Assembly: GCA_035295985.1 (NCBI GenBank)
Contig: DATHBT010000229.1
Span: 1-9,220 of the forward strand
Length of the DNA stretch: 9,220 nucleotides
Direction: 5' to 3'
Origin: JAIVGV01 sp035295985
GTDB lineage: Bacteria > Acidobacteriota > Blastocatellia > Pyrinomonadales > Pyrinomonadaceae
In this document: one piece after another, positions 1-5,941 of the stretch
Layout of the letters: each line of letters starts with the position of its first letter
Position numbering within the stretch: the first letter of the stretch is position 1
Program-made: the position numbers and the translations under genes
Notes under the pieces: generated by a model
The model's database searches: none
Seen by the model: only the letters and a program-made list of their open reading frames with translations
Told to the model about the DNA's origin: nothing

Positions 1-720
1 GCCGATCTGTCCGAGCGAGACGGCCGCCGCGCGGCGGACGAACTCGTTCTCCTCAGTCCGGCGGAAGGTGATGCGGTTGAGGAAGCCGGGGCGGCGGATG
101 CGCCGGCCGAGCGCCTCGGACAGGAAGGGCACGGCGCGCGCGTCGGCGATCTGGCCGAGCGCGACCGCGGCGGCGCCGCGCACGCCGGCCTCGCGGTCTC
201 TCGCGAGCGCGGTCGCCAGCGCCTCGACCGCCGAAGGGCTGCGCGTCAGGCCGAGCGCGTAGGCCGTTTCGCGGCGGACAAACTCCCGCCTGTCTTGCAG
301 CAGCGCGAGCAGCAGCCGGGCCGCCTCTTCGGACGGCAGCGACAGGACTGCGCGCGCGGCCGTTGCGCGGACGATCTCTTCGGCGTCCCCGAGCGCCTGT
401 GCGGCCACGCGCGAGGCGTCGGGCCGCCGCATCGCGCCGAGCCGCGTCACAGCGTCGCGCCGCCCCTCCGTGTCGGAAGACGAGAGGCGGGCGCGCTGTT
501 TCTCGATCTCGCGCTGGACTGGCGTGAGTGCGCTCTGATTTTGTAACACGACGCGGAAAGAAGGCGGCGGGGTGCGCGGGGCAGGAGGTCTCGCTAAAGT
601 TTCGCCGGCCGGCGCTAAGACGAAGAGGAGCGCGGAGAGGCAAAAGGGGGCGAGCCGGCCGCGCGCGGCGGCCGGCTTAATGGGAACGAGAACGGTCGGG
701 GGAGCGGGGCGTCTCGTCAT
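1..720 (-). CDS. Exported HEAT-repeat protein, C-terminus beyond window
   Basis: Reading the minus strand from ATG 720-718 gives 240 codons without a stop up to the left edge, so the gene is 3'-truncated by the window. Residues 1-20 are Arg/Pro-rich and basic. Residues 21-40 (GRLAPFCLSALLFVLAPAGE) form a hydrophobic segment that looks like a signal peptide, followed by a Pro-rich linker to about residue 60. From about residue 82 onward there are roughly five helical repeats of about 30 residues with the HEAT/PBS-lyase pattern: EEIVRATAARAVLSL, REFVRRETAYALGLT, EAGVRGAAAVALGQI and, at the edge, NEFVRRAAAVSLGQIG. HEAT arrays are generally protein-binding scaffolds; no catalytic residues are visible, so the partner is unknown. 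The start codon overlaps the stop of the upstream 88-aa gene in an ATGA arrangement, implying translational coupling and a shared promoter. The repeat call is secure. The signal peptide is likely, though a membrane anchor is possible. Confidence 0.85.
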   Translation of the reverse strand, partial: MTRRPAPPTVLVPIKPAAARGRLAPFCLSALLFVLAPAGETLARPPAPRTPPPSFRVVLQNQSALTPVQREIEKQRARLSSSDTEGRRDAVTRLGAMRRPDASRVAAQALGDAEEIVRATAARAVLSLPSEEAARLLLALLQDRREFVRRETAYALGLTRSPSAVEALATALARDREAGVRGAAAVALGQIADARAVPFLSEALGRRIRRPGFLNRITFRRTEENEFVRRAAAVSLGQIG

Positions 721-983
721 ACGCGCGGCAGTGTGGCGGCGGCGCGGCGCTCGGCGCGGCGGCGGACGGCCTCCCACTCGAAGGCCTGCCGCGCGCGGCG
801 ATTCTCCTGCGCGTCGGAGAGCAGCGCGACCAGCTCGTCCTCCCACGCGCCGGGCGGCCCCGCGGCGGCGCGGCGCATCGACTCCATGATGGAGATGTAG
901 TCGAGCACCTCTTTGACTTCCGAGTCGGTCAGGGATTCGAGTTTGAAGGCGAGTCGCTGGCGTTCGGTGATGCGCTTAGCCAT
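717..983 (-). CDS. Small conserved-looking protein of unknown function (88 aa)
   Basis: The product is soluble, highly charged and 88 residues long. The start is well fixed: GGAGGAG (990-996 on this strand) ends six bases before ATG 983, the best ribosome-binding site in the window. The N-terminal half contains LAFKLESLTDSEVKEVLDYISIM in two parts (LAFKLESLTD, then SEVKEVLDYISIM), predicted helices resembling the leucine/tyrosine pattern of small VapB/DUF2281-type proteins. This is only a resemblance; no family can be assigned. The C-terminal half is Arg/Glu/Ala-rich helix. No membrane segment or Cys/His metal motif is present. Its TGA stop overlaps the ATG of the HEAT-repeat gene by four bases, so the two are probably made together and may interact, which is an inference from coupling alone. 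It is preceded by a roughly 330-nt leader and a good promoter. The strong RBS, coupling and typical amino-acid composition argue that it is real. Confidence 0.75.
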   Translation of the reverse strand: MAKRITERQRLAFKLESLTDSEVKEVLDYISIMESMRRAAAGPPGAWEDELVALLSDAQENRRARQAFEWEAVRRRAERRAAATLPRV

Positions 984-1316
984 CTCTAGCTCCTCCGTGC
1001 GAAGGGGCCGGGCGGCCTCGCGCGTCGCTTCAGCGCCTCGTGAGGCGTTCGCGCGCGCGGCTTTGCGGGGGCCGCCGGCCTTTTGCGTGTGGCGCGCGAG
1101 GGCGTCGCGCGCTCTTAGGGGTTTTGCTCACCTGCTGGTAATTGTTCCCTCTAACGATGTGACTCGCGCGGCCCGAACTCGCGGAGCGGGGGGCTTCGGC
1201 ACGCGAGCGTTCGTCAGGCGACTTTCCGGCCCGCCGTCAGCGGGCCGGCGCGCTGCCCCGCCGCGCCGTCTGTTCTCGTGTTGTGGAAGTTAGCGGCCGC
1301 GCCTCACGGCCGCTCG
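984..1316 (-). promoter_or_regulatory. Long structured 5' leader of the 88-aa/HEAT operon
   Basis: No convincing gene lies here. If the promoter at 1323-1351 is used, the mRNA begins near 1316 and carries about 330 untranslated nucleotides. Several perfect hairpins are visible. At 1293-1313, GCGGCCG pairs with CGGCCGC over a 7-nt loop. At 1226-1248, a 9-bp stem CCGGCCCGC/GCGGGCCGG closes a 5-nt loop. At 1034-1047, CGCCT pairs with AGGCG over a 4-nt loop. None is followed by a U-tract in the direction of the genes, so they are not intrinsic terminators. An A/T-richer break occurs around 1136-1165. No known riboswitch signature was recognised. Stable hairpins arise easily in such GC-rich DNA, so a regulatory role is uncertain. 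Confidence 0.4.
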
Positions 1317-1322
1317 GGCCGG

Positions 1323-1351
1323 ACTATACACAAGACCCGTTCGACAGGCAA
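1323..1351 (-). promoter_or_regulatory. Sigma70-type promoter for the 88-aa/HEAT operon
   Basis: On the minus strand TTGCCT (1351-1346) is separated by exactly 17 bases from TATAGT (1328-1323). This matches the TTGACA/TATAAT consensus at 4/6 and 5/6 positions with the optimal spacing, in otherwise GC-rich sequence. The predicted start site is near 1316. It lies between the stop of the J-domain gene and the 88-aa gene, where a new transcription unit is expected. The assignment is from pattern only. Confidence 0.6.
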
Positions 1352-1363
1352 GACTTTGCCGGC

Positions 1364-1385
1364 CCCGGCCTGTGCGGAGGCCGGC
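1364..1385 (-). terminator. GC hairpin after the J-domain gene, no U-tract
   Basis: CCGGCCT (1365-1371) and AGGCCGG (1378-1384) form a 7-bp perfect stem with a 6-nt loop, about 40 bases past the J-domain stop codon and just upstream of the next promoter. The sequence following it on the minus strand is GGCCGGCAAAG, with no run of U. It could weaken read-through or help a factor-dependent terminator, or simply be a by-product of GC richness. It is listed because it is the only terminator-like structure at the end of this gene. Confidence 0.25.
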
Positions 1386-1424
1386 GTTTAGGGTTCGCCG
1401 CGCGTTCGTGCGCGCAAGCGTGTG

Positions 1425-2237
1425 TTAGTCCATCTTGGCGGCGACCGAGTGCATCGTGTCGATGACGAGCACGGCGATGGGCGGGTAGAAGATGAGTTGC
1501 GGGCGGATCTGCGGGTCGTAGAGGAATGGCACCGCGCCGAGGATGGTGTTGCTGATCTGCTCGCCGAGGAACAGGCCGATGCCGAAGCTCGCGGCGTAGC
1601 CGGCGATCAGGAAGCTAGACGCGGCGAAGCTCGTGAAGGGCTTTGCCGGCCCTTCGGCCTCGCGCATGATCGAGTCGTGTATGGGGCTGCGGCGCGGCGA
1701 GGTGTAGCGCTCGAAGTACTCGCGCATCCGGCCGTAGAGGTGCCACAGGCCGACGAGGAAGAGCGTGACGAGCAGCCCGCGGCCGACCCAGCCGAAATAC
1801 TCCCACAGCCGCGGGCGCATCGCGGCGACGAAGAAGGTCGAGAGGAAGAGCGAGACGGTCGTGAAGACGGCGCGCTGCATCGCGTAGGTCTCGCGCCGCT
1901 CGGCCTCGATCAGGTTGTCAACCACCTTGTCCATCCGCGCCTGCACGGCCACGCGCCGCATCCGGCGCGCGTGCGGGTTGTCGGAGTGGAAAACCGAGTC
2001 GCTTGATGCGGAGGTGGTCGCGCCGCGGCGGAGCAGTTGCGCGTCGTAGTGGGCGCGATCCTGCGGGTCGCTCAAGGTGCGGTAGGCGAGCGAGATGACG
2101 GCGAACTCTCGCGCGGCCGACTCCGAGCCGCCGTTCACGTCCGGGTGGTGGCGGCGGGCGAGCCGGCGGTACGCGCTCTTGACCTCGCGCGTCGAAGCGC
2201 CGCGCCTGATGCCCAGAACCTTGTAGTAATCGACCAC
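1425..2237 (-). CDS. J-domain (DnaJ-like) integral membrane protein
   Basis: This is a 270-aa co-chaperone-type protein. Residues 1-70 are a complete J domain: DYYKVLGI at the start, helix II YRRLARR, the HPD tripeptide at 31-33 that stimulates DnaK ATPase, and LSDPQDRAHYD at the end. A charged linker (71-120) is followed by about four hydrophobic segments near 122-139, 149-167, 204-226 and 244-262, so the C-terminus is membrane-embedded. There is no Gly/Phe region, zinc finger or substrate-binding domain, so it is not classical DnaJ. A plausible role is recruiting DnaK to the membrane. The start chosen is GTG 2237, which places VDYYKVLG at the N-terminus as in other J proteins. The frame stays open upstream to a GTG at 2345, but that codon sits at the predicted promoter and the extra residues (MLYCCRRVTL and on) do not resemble any domain. 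No clear Shine-Dalgarno precedes GTG 2237. Confidence 0.85.
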   Translation of the reverse strand: MVDYYKVLGIRRGASTREVKSAYRRLARRHHPDVNGGSESAAREFAVISLAYRTLSDPQDRAHYDAQLLRRGATTSASSDSVFHSDNPHARRMRRVAVQARMDKVVDNLIEAERRETYAMQRAVFTTVSLFLSTFFVAAMRPRLWEYFGWVGRGLLVTLFLVGLWHLYGRMREYFERYTSPRRSPIHDSIMREAEGPAKPFTSFAASSFLIAGYAASFGIGLFLGEQISNTILGAVPFLYDPQIRPQLIFYPPIAVLVIDTMHSVAAKMD

Positions 2238-2335
2238 TGTGCTTTGTCCCGTAACTGCCAGAAAAGCCAGCGCCCGCCGGACGCGCGCCGAACTGGTCGC
2301 GCGCGCGGGGAGAGGAAGGGTCACCCGTCTGCAAC

Positions 2336-2344
2336 AATATAGCA
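2336..2344 (-). promoter_or_regulatory. Extended -10 promoter for the J-domain gene
   Basis: The minus strand reads TGCTATATT, that is TG, one base, then TATATT (5/6 to TATAAT). This is the extended -10 form, which tolerates a poor -35; none is evident, and that position falls in the T-tract of the terminator just upstream. The predicted start is near 2329, giving a leader of about 90 nt to GTG 2237. Its position directly after a terminator supports an independent transcription unit. Confidence 0.5.
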
Positions 2345-2351
2345 CGCCCGC

Positions 2352-2389
2352 AAAAAAAATACGCCCCGGCGGGATGAGGCCGCGGGGCG
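2352..2389 (-). terminator. Intrinsic terminator of the candidate small RNA
   Basis: On the minus strand CGCCCCG (2389-2383) pairs with CGGGGCG (2368-2362) across a 14-nt loop, followed by TA and then eight T (2359-2352). The stem and long U-tract are typical of a rho-independent terminator, and the plus-strand reading lacks a U-tract. It lies about 300 nt beyond the pepA terminator, so it must end a different transcript or act as an attenuator in a longer leader of the J-domain gene. Confidence 0.75.
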
Positions 2390-2553
2390 CAAACGCGTGA
2401 GGCTGACAGGACTACTCAGGTCTTGTTTTCGGTGAGACGATTGCGGCGCTTCAACTTCGCAGGCGAACCGGCGAAGGGGGTGAGGACAGTTTCAGTGATG
2501 GCCGCTTCAGTCTGCGGGGGCGAACCCCGCGACAACCGTGAGGCGGAAACCTT
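2352..2553 (-). ncRNA. Candidate structured small RNA (about 200 nt)
   Basis: This stretch lies between two intrinsic terminators and has no convincing reading frame. A promoter-like island sits just upstream (2560-2588) and a strong terminator closes it. Two stable hairpins are visible. At 2510-2533 a GCGGGG/CCCCGC stem plus an outer GUC/GAC, with one bulged base, closes a UUCGC loop. At 2455-2476 CUUCGC pairs with GCGAAG, then GG/CC with a UUCG loop after one mismatch. C-rich single-stranded segments carry CCUCAC or UCUCAC at 2538-2543, 2480-2485, 2432-2437 and 2397-2402. I looked for 6S, tmRNA, SRP, RNase P and tRNA signatures and recognised none. The length suits 6S RNA, but the 5' and 3' ends do not pair into its usual closing stem. 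The alternative is a long attenuator leader for the J-domain gene. Confidence 0.4.
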
Positions 2554-2559
2554 AACAGA

Positions 2560-2588
2560 ATTTTAGAAATTTGCAAGTAATTTTGCAG
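2560..2588 (-). promoter_or_regulatory. Promoter-like AT island before the candidate small RNA
   Basis: On the minus strand CTGCAA (2588-2583) and TAAAAT (2565-2560) are separated by 17 bases. The -10 is a 5/6 match; the -35 is weak (3/6). The segment 2552-2585 is strikingly A/T-rich compared with its surroundings and contains a short direct repeat, TGCAAA and TTGCAAA, which could also serve a regulator. The predicted start is near 2553. Confidence 0.4.
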
Positions 2589-2675
2589 CCGGCGAAACCT
2601 CCGGGCGGACAGTGGGTTTCCCCTTGAGGCGCTAAGCCGAAGGACGGGGTTCGGAATTTTCCCCGGCACCTTTCC

Positions 2676-2705
2676 AAAAAAAGAGGGCCGCTACGCGAGC
2701 GGCCC
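2676..2705 (-). terminator. Intrinsic terminator after pepA
   Basis: GGGCCGCT and AGCGGCCC (2705-2698 and 2692-2685 on the minus strand) form a perfect 8-bp stem with a 5-nt CGCGT loop, followed by TC and seven T (2682-2676). It begins 39 nt past the pepA stop codon. This is the clearest terminator in the window and marks the end of the cinA-plsY-gpsA-smpB-pepA gene run. Confidence 0.9.
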
Positions 2706-2744
2706 CCTTCCGTGCTATTCCGGCTCTGTGACAATGAACTGCCG

Positions 2745-4313
2745 TCAGCCCTTGGCCTCCGGCGCGACGCGGCGCGCGCTGCGCTCGATGAAGTTGACGA
2801 GCGTGCGCACCGCCACGCCCGTCGGCCCCTTCGCGCGGAAGGGTTTCTGTTCGTCGCCCCAGGCCGTGCCCGCGATGTCGAGGTGCGCCCAGGATAGGCC
2901 GTCGGCGAACTCCTTGATGAAGGCGGCGGCCGTGATCGTGCCGGCCTTCCGGCCGCCCACGTTCTTGATGTCGGCGATGTCCGACTTGATCTGCTTCGTG
3001 TACTCCTTGTCGAGGGGAAGCTGCCACAGCTTCTCGCCGACCTCGCGCCCCGACTCGATCAGCTCGTCGATCAACTCCTGATCCGTGCCGAGGATGCCCG
3101 TGTTCACGTCGCCCAGGGCGATTGAGACCGCGCCGGTGAGCGTGGCGAGATCGACCACGCGCGTCGCGCCGAGTCGCTTCGCGTAGGCGATGGCGTCGGC
3201 GAGGATGAGGCGGCCTTCGGCGTCGGTGTTGATGATCTCGATGGTCTTGCCGGACATCGCGCGGACAACGTCGCCCGGCTTCGTCGCCTTGCCCGACGGC
3301 AGATTCTCGGTCGCGGGCACGACGCCGAGGACGGGGAACGGCGGCCGGAGCTGCGCGACGGCCCGCATCACGCCGATGACGGTCGCGCCCCCCGTCATGT
3401 CGTACTTCATCAGCTCCATGTTCTCGCCGGGCTTGATCGAGATGCCCCCGGAGTCGAACGTCACGCCCTTGCCGACGAGCGCGAGCAGCTCGCCGCCCTC
3501 GCCGTCGCCCTCAGTCCTCTTCCCCGCCTCGGCAAGGTCGGTCTTCGCACCGCCTTCGGGCGTGTACTTGAGGACGATGAGCGCGGGCGGCTCGTCCGAT
3601 CCGCGTGCGACGCTCAGGAACGATCCCATCCCCAGAGCTTCCATCCGCGGGCGGTCGAGCACGTCGATGTCTAAGCCGAACTCGTTGGCGACCTGCTGCG
3701 CGCGCTGCGCCATGATGGTCGGCGTCATGTAAGCGCCCGGCTCGTTCGCCATGTCGCGCGTGAAGTTGGCCGCCTCGCCGACGATGCGACCGCGCTCGGC
3801 CGCGCCTTCGAGCGCATCGGCGTCCGCGCCCTGCGCGATGACGATCAGCCGTTCGACCGTGCGCTCTTCCTTCTCGATGGTGCGGTACTTGTCCGGGTCG
3901 AAGAGGCTCATCACGGCGCCCTCGACTGCGGCCGAAGCCGCCCGCGCGTTCTCCTCGGCCGCCCCACGCAGAACTAACCCGACCGACTTGACGTTGCGCG
4001 CACGCAGCGCGCGCACGGCCGCGCCGGCCATCTGCGAAACCTGGCCGAGGCCGTATGACTCGCGCTCGCCGACGCCGACGAGCAGCACGCGGCGGGCCTT
4101 CAGCGAGCCGCCTTCGGGCAGCAGCAGGTAGGCCGTCTCGCCCTCCTTACCCTTGATCTCCTCCGACTCGATGACGGACTTGACCAGCCCGCCGGCCGCC
4201 TCGTCCAACTCGCGCAGGAAGCCCTCGTGCGCCTTCTCGTCCTTGAAGACGGGCACGGCGAGCGCCTGAACGTCCGCCTCCCCCACCCGCCCAGTGCTGG
4301 TTAAAATTTCCAT
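2745..4313 (-). CDS. pepA: Leucyl aminopeptidase (M17 family)
   Basis: This cytosolic zinc/manganese exopeptidase removes N-terminal residues from peptides and normally works as a hexamer. The 522-aa product has the N-terminal alpha/beta domain (about 1-170) and the C-terminal catalytic domain. All active-site residues of the family are present: metal ligands K282, D287, D305, D364 and E366, and catalytic K294 and R368, in VGKGVTFDSGGISIKPG (280-296), KYDM (303-306) and the signature NTDAEGRLILADA (362-374). Each is offset by exactly 12 from E. coli PepA numbering as I recall it. A hydrophilic Lys/Asp/Glu/Gly-rich stretch at about 252-275, just before the first metal ligand, looks longer than usual. 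The start ATG 4313 gives a normal N-terminus. The nearest purine-rich RBS-like sequence, AGGAGAGGG, overlaps the smpB stop region and lies about 14 bases upstream, farther than ideal. Only 23 nt separate it from smpB, so co-transcription is likely. Confidence 0.97.
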   Translation of the reverse strand: MEILTSTGRVGEADVQALAVPVFKDEKAHEGFLRELDEAAGGLVKSVIESEEIKGKEGETAYLLLPEGGSLKARRVLLVGVGERESYGLGQVSQMAGAAVRALRARNVKSVGLVLRGAAEENARAASAAVEGAVMSLFDPDKYRTIEKEERTVERLIVIAQGADADALEGAAERGRIVGEAANFTRDMANEPGAYMTPTIMAQRAQQVANEFGLDIDVLDRPRMEALGMGSFLSVARGSDEPPALIVLKYTPEGGAKTDLAEAGKRTEGDGEGGELLALVGKGVTFDSGGISIKPGENMELMKYDMTGGATVIGVMRAVAQLRPPFPVLGVVPATENLPSGKATKPGDVVRAMSGKTIEIINTDAEGRLILADAIAYAKRLGATRVVDLATLTGAVSIALGDVNTGILGTDQELIDELIESGREVGEKLWQLPLDKEYTKQIKSDIADIKNVGGRKAGTITAAAFIKEFADGLSWAHLDIAGTAWGDEQKPFRAKGPTGVAVRTLVNFIERSARRVAPEAKG

Positions 4314-4336
4314 AATGAAGTCGTTCGCCCTCTCCT

Positions 4337-4804
4337 CTAGCGGTTCCGCTCCTTCAACTGCGCGCGGGTCTCGCGCTCGACCGTGCGGCGCATCTCCGTC
4401 TCGCGCTTGTCGTACAGCTTCTTGCCGCGCGCCACGCCCACCTCGAACTTGACGCGCCCATTCTTCAAATAGACGCGCGTCACCACGAGCGTCATGCCCT
4501 TGGCCGTCGCCTGCTCTTCCAGCCGCTCTATCTCGCGGCGGTGCAGCAGCAATTTACGCGGGCGCACCGCCTCGTGGTTCGTCCGGTTGCCGAAAGCATA
4601 CGGCGAGATGTGCGCCCCCATCAACCACGCCTCGCCGTCGCGCACCGCGACGTAAGACTCCTTCAACTGGATCGCCCCGGCCCGCACGCTCTTGACCTCC
4701 GTGCCTTGCAGTACGGCCCCGGCCTCGAACTTGTCGAGGATGTGGTACTCGTGGAACGCCGCGCGGTTCGTCACCAGATTTTTCTCGCCGCCCGTCTCGG
4801 CCAT
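4337..4804 (-). CDS. smpB: SsrA-binding protein SmpB
   Basis: SmpB binds tmRNA and delivers it to stalled ribosomes for trans-translation. The 155-aa length is typical. Family motifs appear in order: NRAAFHEYHI (13-22), FEAGAVLQGTEVKSVRAG (26-43), GAHISPY (63-69), RKLLLHRREI (83-92), then KNGRVKFEVGVARGKKLYDKR (last 20 residues at 115-134), and a basic tail (135-155) that in the family enters the decoding centre in place of mRNA. The start ATG 4804 is preceded by GGGAG at six bases, a usable Shine-Dalgarno. It is followed 23 nt later by pepA and preceded by a 116-nt gap with inverted repeats and alternative pairings (see the leader entry). No tmRNA gene was seen in the window. Confidence 0.97.
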   Translation of the reverse strand: MAETGGEKNLVTNRAAFHEYHILDKFEAGAVLQGTEVKSVRAGAIQLKESYVAVRDGEAWLMGAHISPYAFGNRTNHEAVRPRKLLLHRREIERLEEQATAKGMTLVVTRVYLKNGRVKFEVGVARGKKLYDKRETEMRRTVERETRAQLKERNR

Positions 4805-4821
4805 CCCTCGCTCCCGTCCCT

Positions 4822-4887
4822 AAACTGTCCAGCTTGCCGTGAAGCTACTCAGGCGGGGTCAGACAGTTTCGCGCGTGCGGCGAAACT
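4822..4887 (-). promoter_or_regulatory. smpB leader with competing inverted repeats
   Basis: In the 116-nt gap between gpsA and smpB, three inverted repeats overlap. A perfect 8-bp pair AGTTTCGC/GCGAAACT (4865-4872 with 4880-4887) encloses 7 nt. A second perfect 8-bp pair AAACTGTC/GACAGTTT (4822-4829 with 4862-4869) shares five bases with an arm of the first. Nested inside the second is AGCTT/AAGCT (4831-4835 with 4842-4846). The shared arm can pair upstream or downstream but not both. TTGAAA at 4893-4888 could be a -35, with a poor -10 (GAAACT) 17 bases on. There is no U-tract, so transcription termination is not evident; an operator palindrome is an alternative. Confidence 0.4.
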
Positions 4888-4920
4888 TTTCAACCGCCCG
4901 GAGCCGCCCTGAAAGACGAC

Positions 4921-5937
4921 TCAACACTCGACCCCGTCGAACTCGCCCTTCAACGGCCGCGCCATCAACTCCTCGACCGCGTGGCTTACGCCGCGACCCT
5001 CGTAGAGCACGGCGAAGACCTGCTCCGTGATCGGCATCTCCACATTGCGGCGCGCGGCCAACTCCCTGACGGCCCGCGTCGTGCGGACGCCCTCGGCCAC
5101 CTCGCGCATCCCCGACGTGATCTCCGCGAGCGTGCGCCCGCGCGCCAGTTCTTCGCCGACGCGCCGATTGCGCGAGAGTGGCCCCGTCGCGGTCAACACC
5201 AGATCGCCTAAACCCGCCAGCCCCATCAGCGTCTCGACGCGCGCTCCCTCCGCTGTCGCGAGCCGCACGATCTCGGCCAGCCCGCGCGTGATGAGCGCCG
5301 CGACGCTGTTCGTGCCCAGACCCAGCCCTGCGACCATCCCCGCGGCCAGCGCGATCACGTTCTTGACCGCGCCGCCCAACTCCGTCCCCGCCACGTCGTC
5401 GTTCGTGTAAACGCGCAGGTTCTCGAAGCTCAGTGCCGACTGCACCCGCCGCGCGAGTCCGGCGTCAGCGGACGCGGCGACGATTGCCGTCGGCCGCCCC
5501 TCCGCCACCTCGCGCGCGAACGAAGGCCCCGACAGGCAGACGAAGCGCCGCGCCGCAGGCTCGCCCAACTCCTCGCGCACGATCTCAGAGACGCGCCGCC
5601 CGGTCTCGATCTCCACGCCCTTCGTCGCGCTGACGACGACCGCTCCCGCGGGCACGGCCCGCACCTCGCGCCTCAGCAACTCGCGCGTCGCGTGCGAGGG
5701 CGCGGCCAGGATGACGATCTCCGCACCGCCCAGCGCCCCGCCCGCGTCGCAAGTCGCCTCCACGTCGCCCGTCAACTCGTGGCCGTCGAGGTAGTGCGCG
5801 TTGACGCGCCCATTGTTGATCGACTCTACGACCTCGGCGCTGCGCGACCACAGCCGAACCGTGTGCCCGGCGCGGCCCGCGACGAGTCCGAGCGCCGTGC
5901 CCCACCCGCCCGCCCCGATGATCGCGATCCGGTTCAT
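4921..5937 (-). CDS. gpsA: Glycerol-3-phosphate dehydrogenase [NAD(P)+]
   Basis: This cytosolic enzyme reduces dihydroxyacetone phosphate to sn-glycerol-3-phosphate, the backbone for phospholipids. The 338-aa product begins MNRIAIIGAGGWGTALG, the Rossmann nucleotide-binding loop GxGxxG at 8-13. Other family landmarks are SATKGVE (103-109, K106), LSGPSFA (135-141), ELGGAVKNVIALAAG (186-200) with the catalytic Lys at 192, GLGDLVLT (242-249, D245) and SRNRRVG (255-261) with the substrate-binding Arg-Asn at 256-257. The start chosen is ATG 5937 because it puts the Rossmann strand at the N-terminus. The frame is open to 6006, but the additional 23 residues are encoded by the repeat element and resemble nothing. 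No Shine-Dalgarno precedes ATG 5937. It follows plsY, whose product uses its product, separated by the 127-bp palindromic heptad element. Confidence 0.96.
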   Translation of the reverse strand: MNRIAIIGAGGWGTALGLVAGRAGHTVRLWSRSAEVVESINNGRVNAHYLDGHELTGDVEATCDAGGALGGAEIVILAAPSHATRELLRREVRAVPAGAVVVSATKGVEIETGRRVSEIVREELGEPAARRFVCLSGPSFAREVAEGRPTAIVAASADAGLARRVQSALSFENLRVYTNDDVAGTELGGAVKNVIALAAGMVAGLGLGTNSVAALITRGLAEIVRLATAEGARVETLMGLAGLGDLVLTATGPLSRNRRVGEELARGRTLAEITSGMREVAEGVRTTRAVRELAARRNVEMPITEQVFAVLYEGRGVSHAVEELMARPLKGEFDGVEC

Positions 5938-5941
5938 TAAA

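Noticed and set aside
53..643. Minus-strand frame of 196 codons overlapping the HEAT gene
   Set aside because: Very Arg-rich translation without structure; the alternative frame from ATG 720 gives clear HEAT repeats.
1030..1131. 33-codon basic leader peptide (GTG start at 1131) in the leader of the 88-aa gene
   Set aside because: Arg/Pro/Ala richness is what random GC-rich DNA gives. The nearest purine-rich site (GAGGG) is about 16 bases away, too far to support translation.
2238..2345. N-terminal extension of the J-domain protein to GTG 2345
   Set aside because: The codon coincides with the predicted extended -10 promoter, and the extra residues precede the standard J-domain start without any recognisable signal or domain.
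2390..2553. 6S RNA, tmRNA, SRP RNA, RNase P RNA, tRNA or known riboswitch
   Set aside because: Looked for signature motifs and closing stems of each by eye; none fitted. GGTTCG-type loops here belong to UUCG hairpins, not a tRNA T-arm.
2451..2669. Minus-strand frame of 72 codons between pepA and the J-domain gene
   Set aside because: GTG start without a ribosome-binding site. It crosses the promoter-like AT island and hairpins, and its composition is shadow-like.
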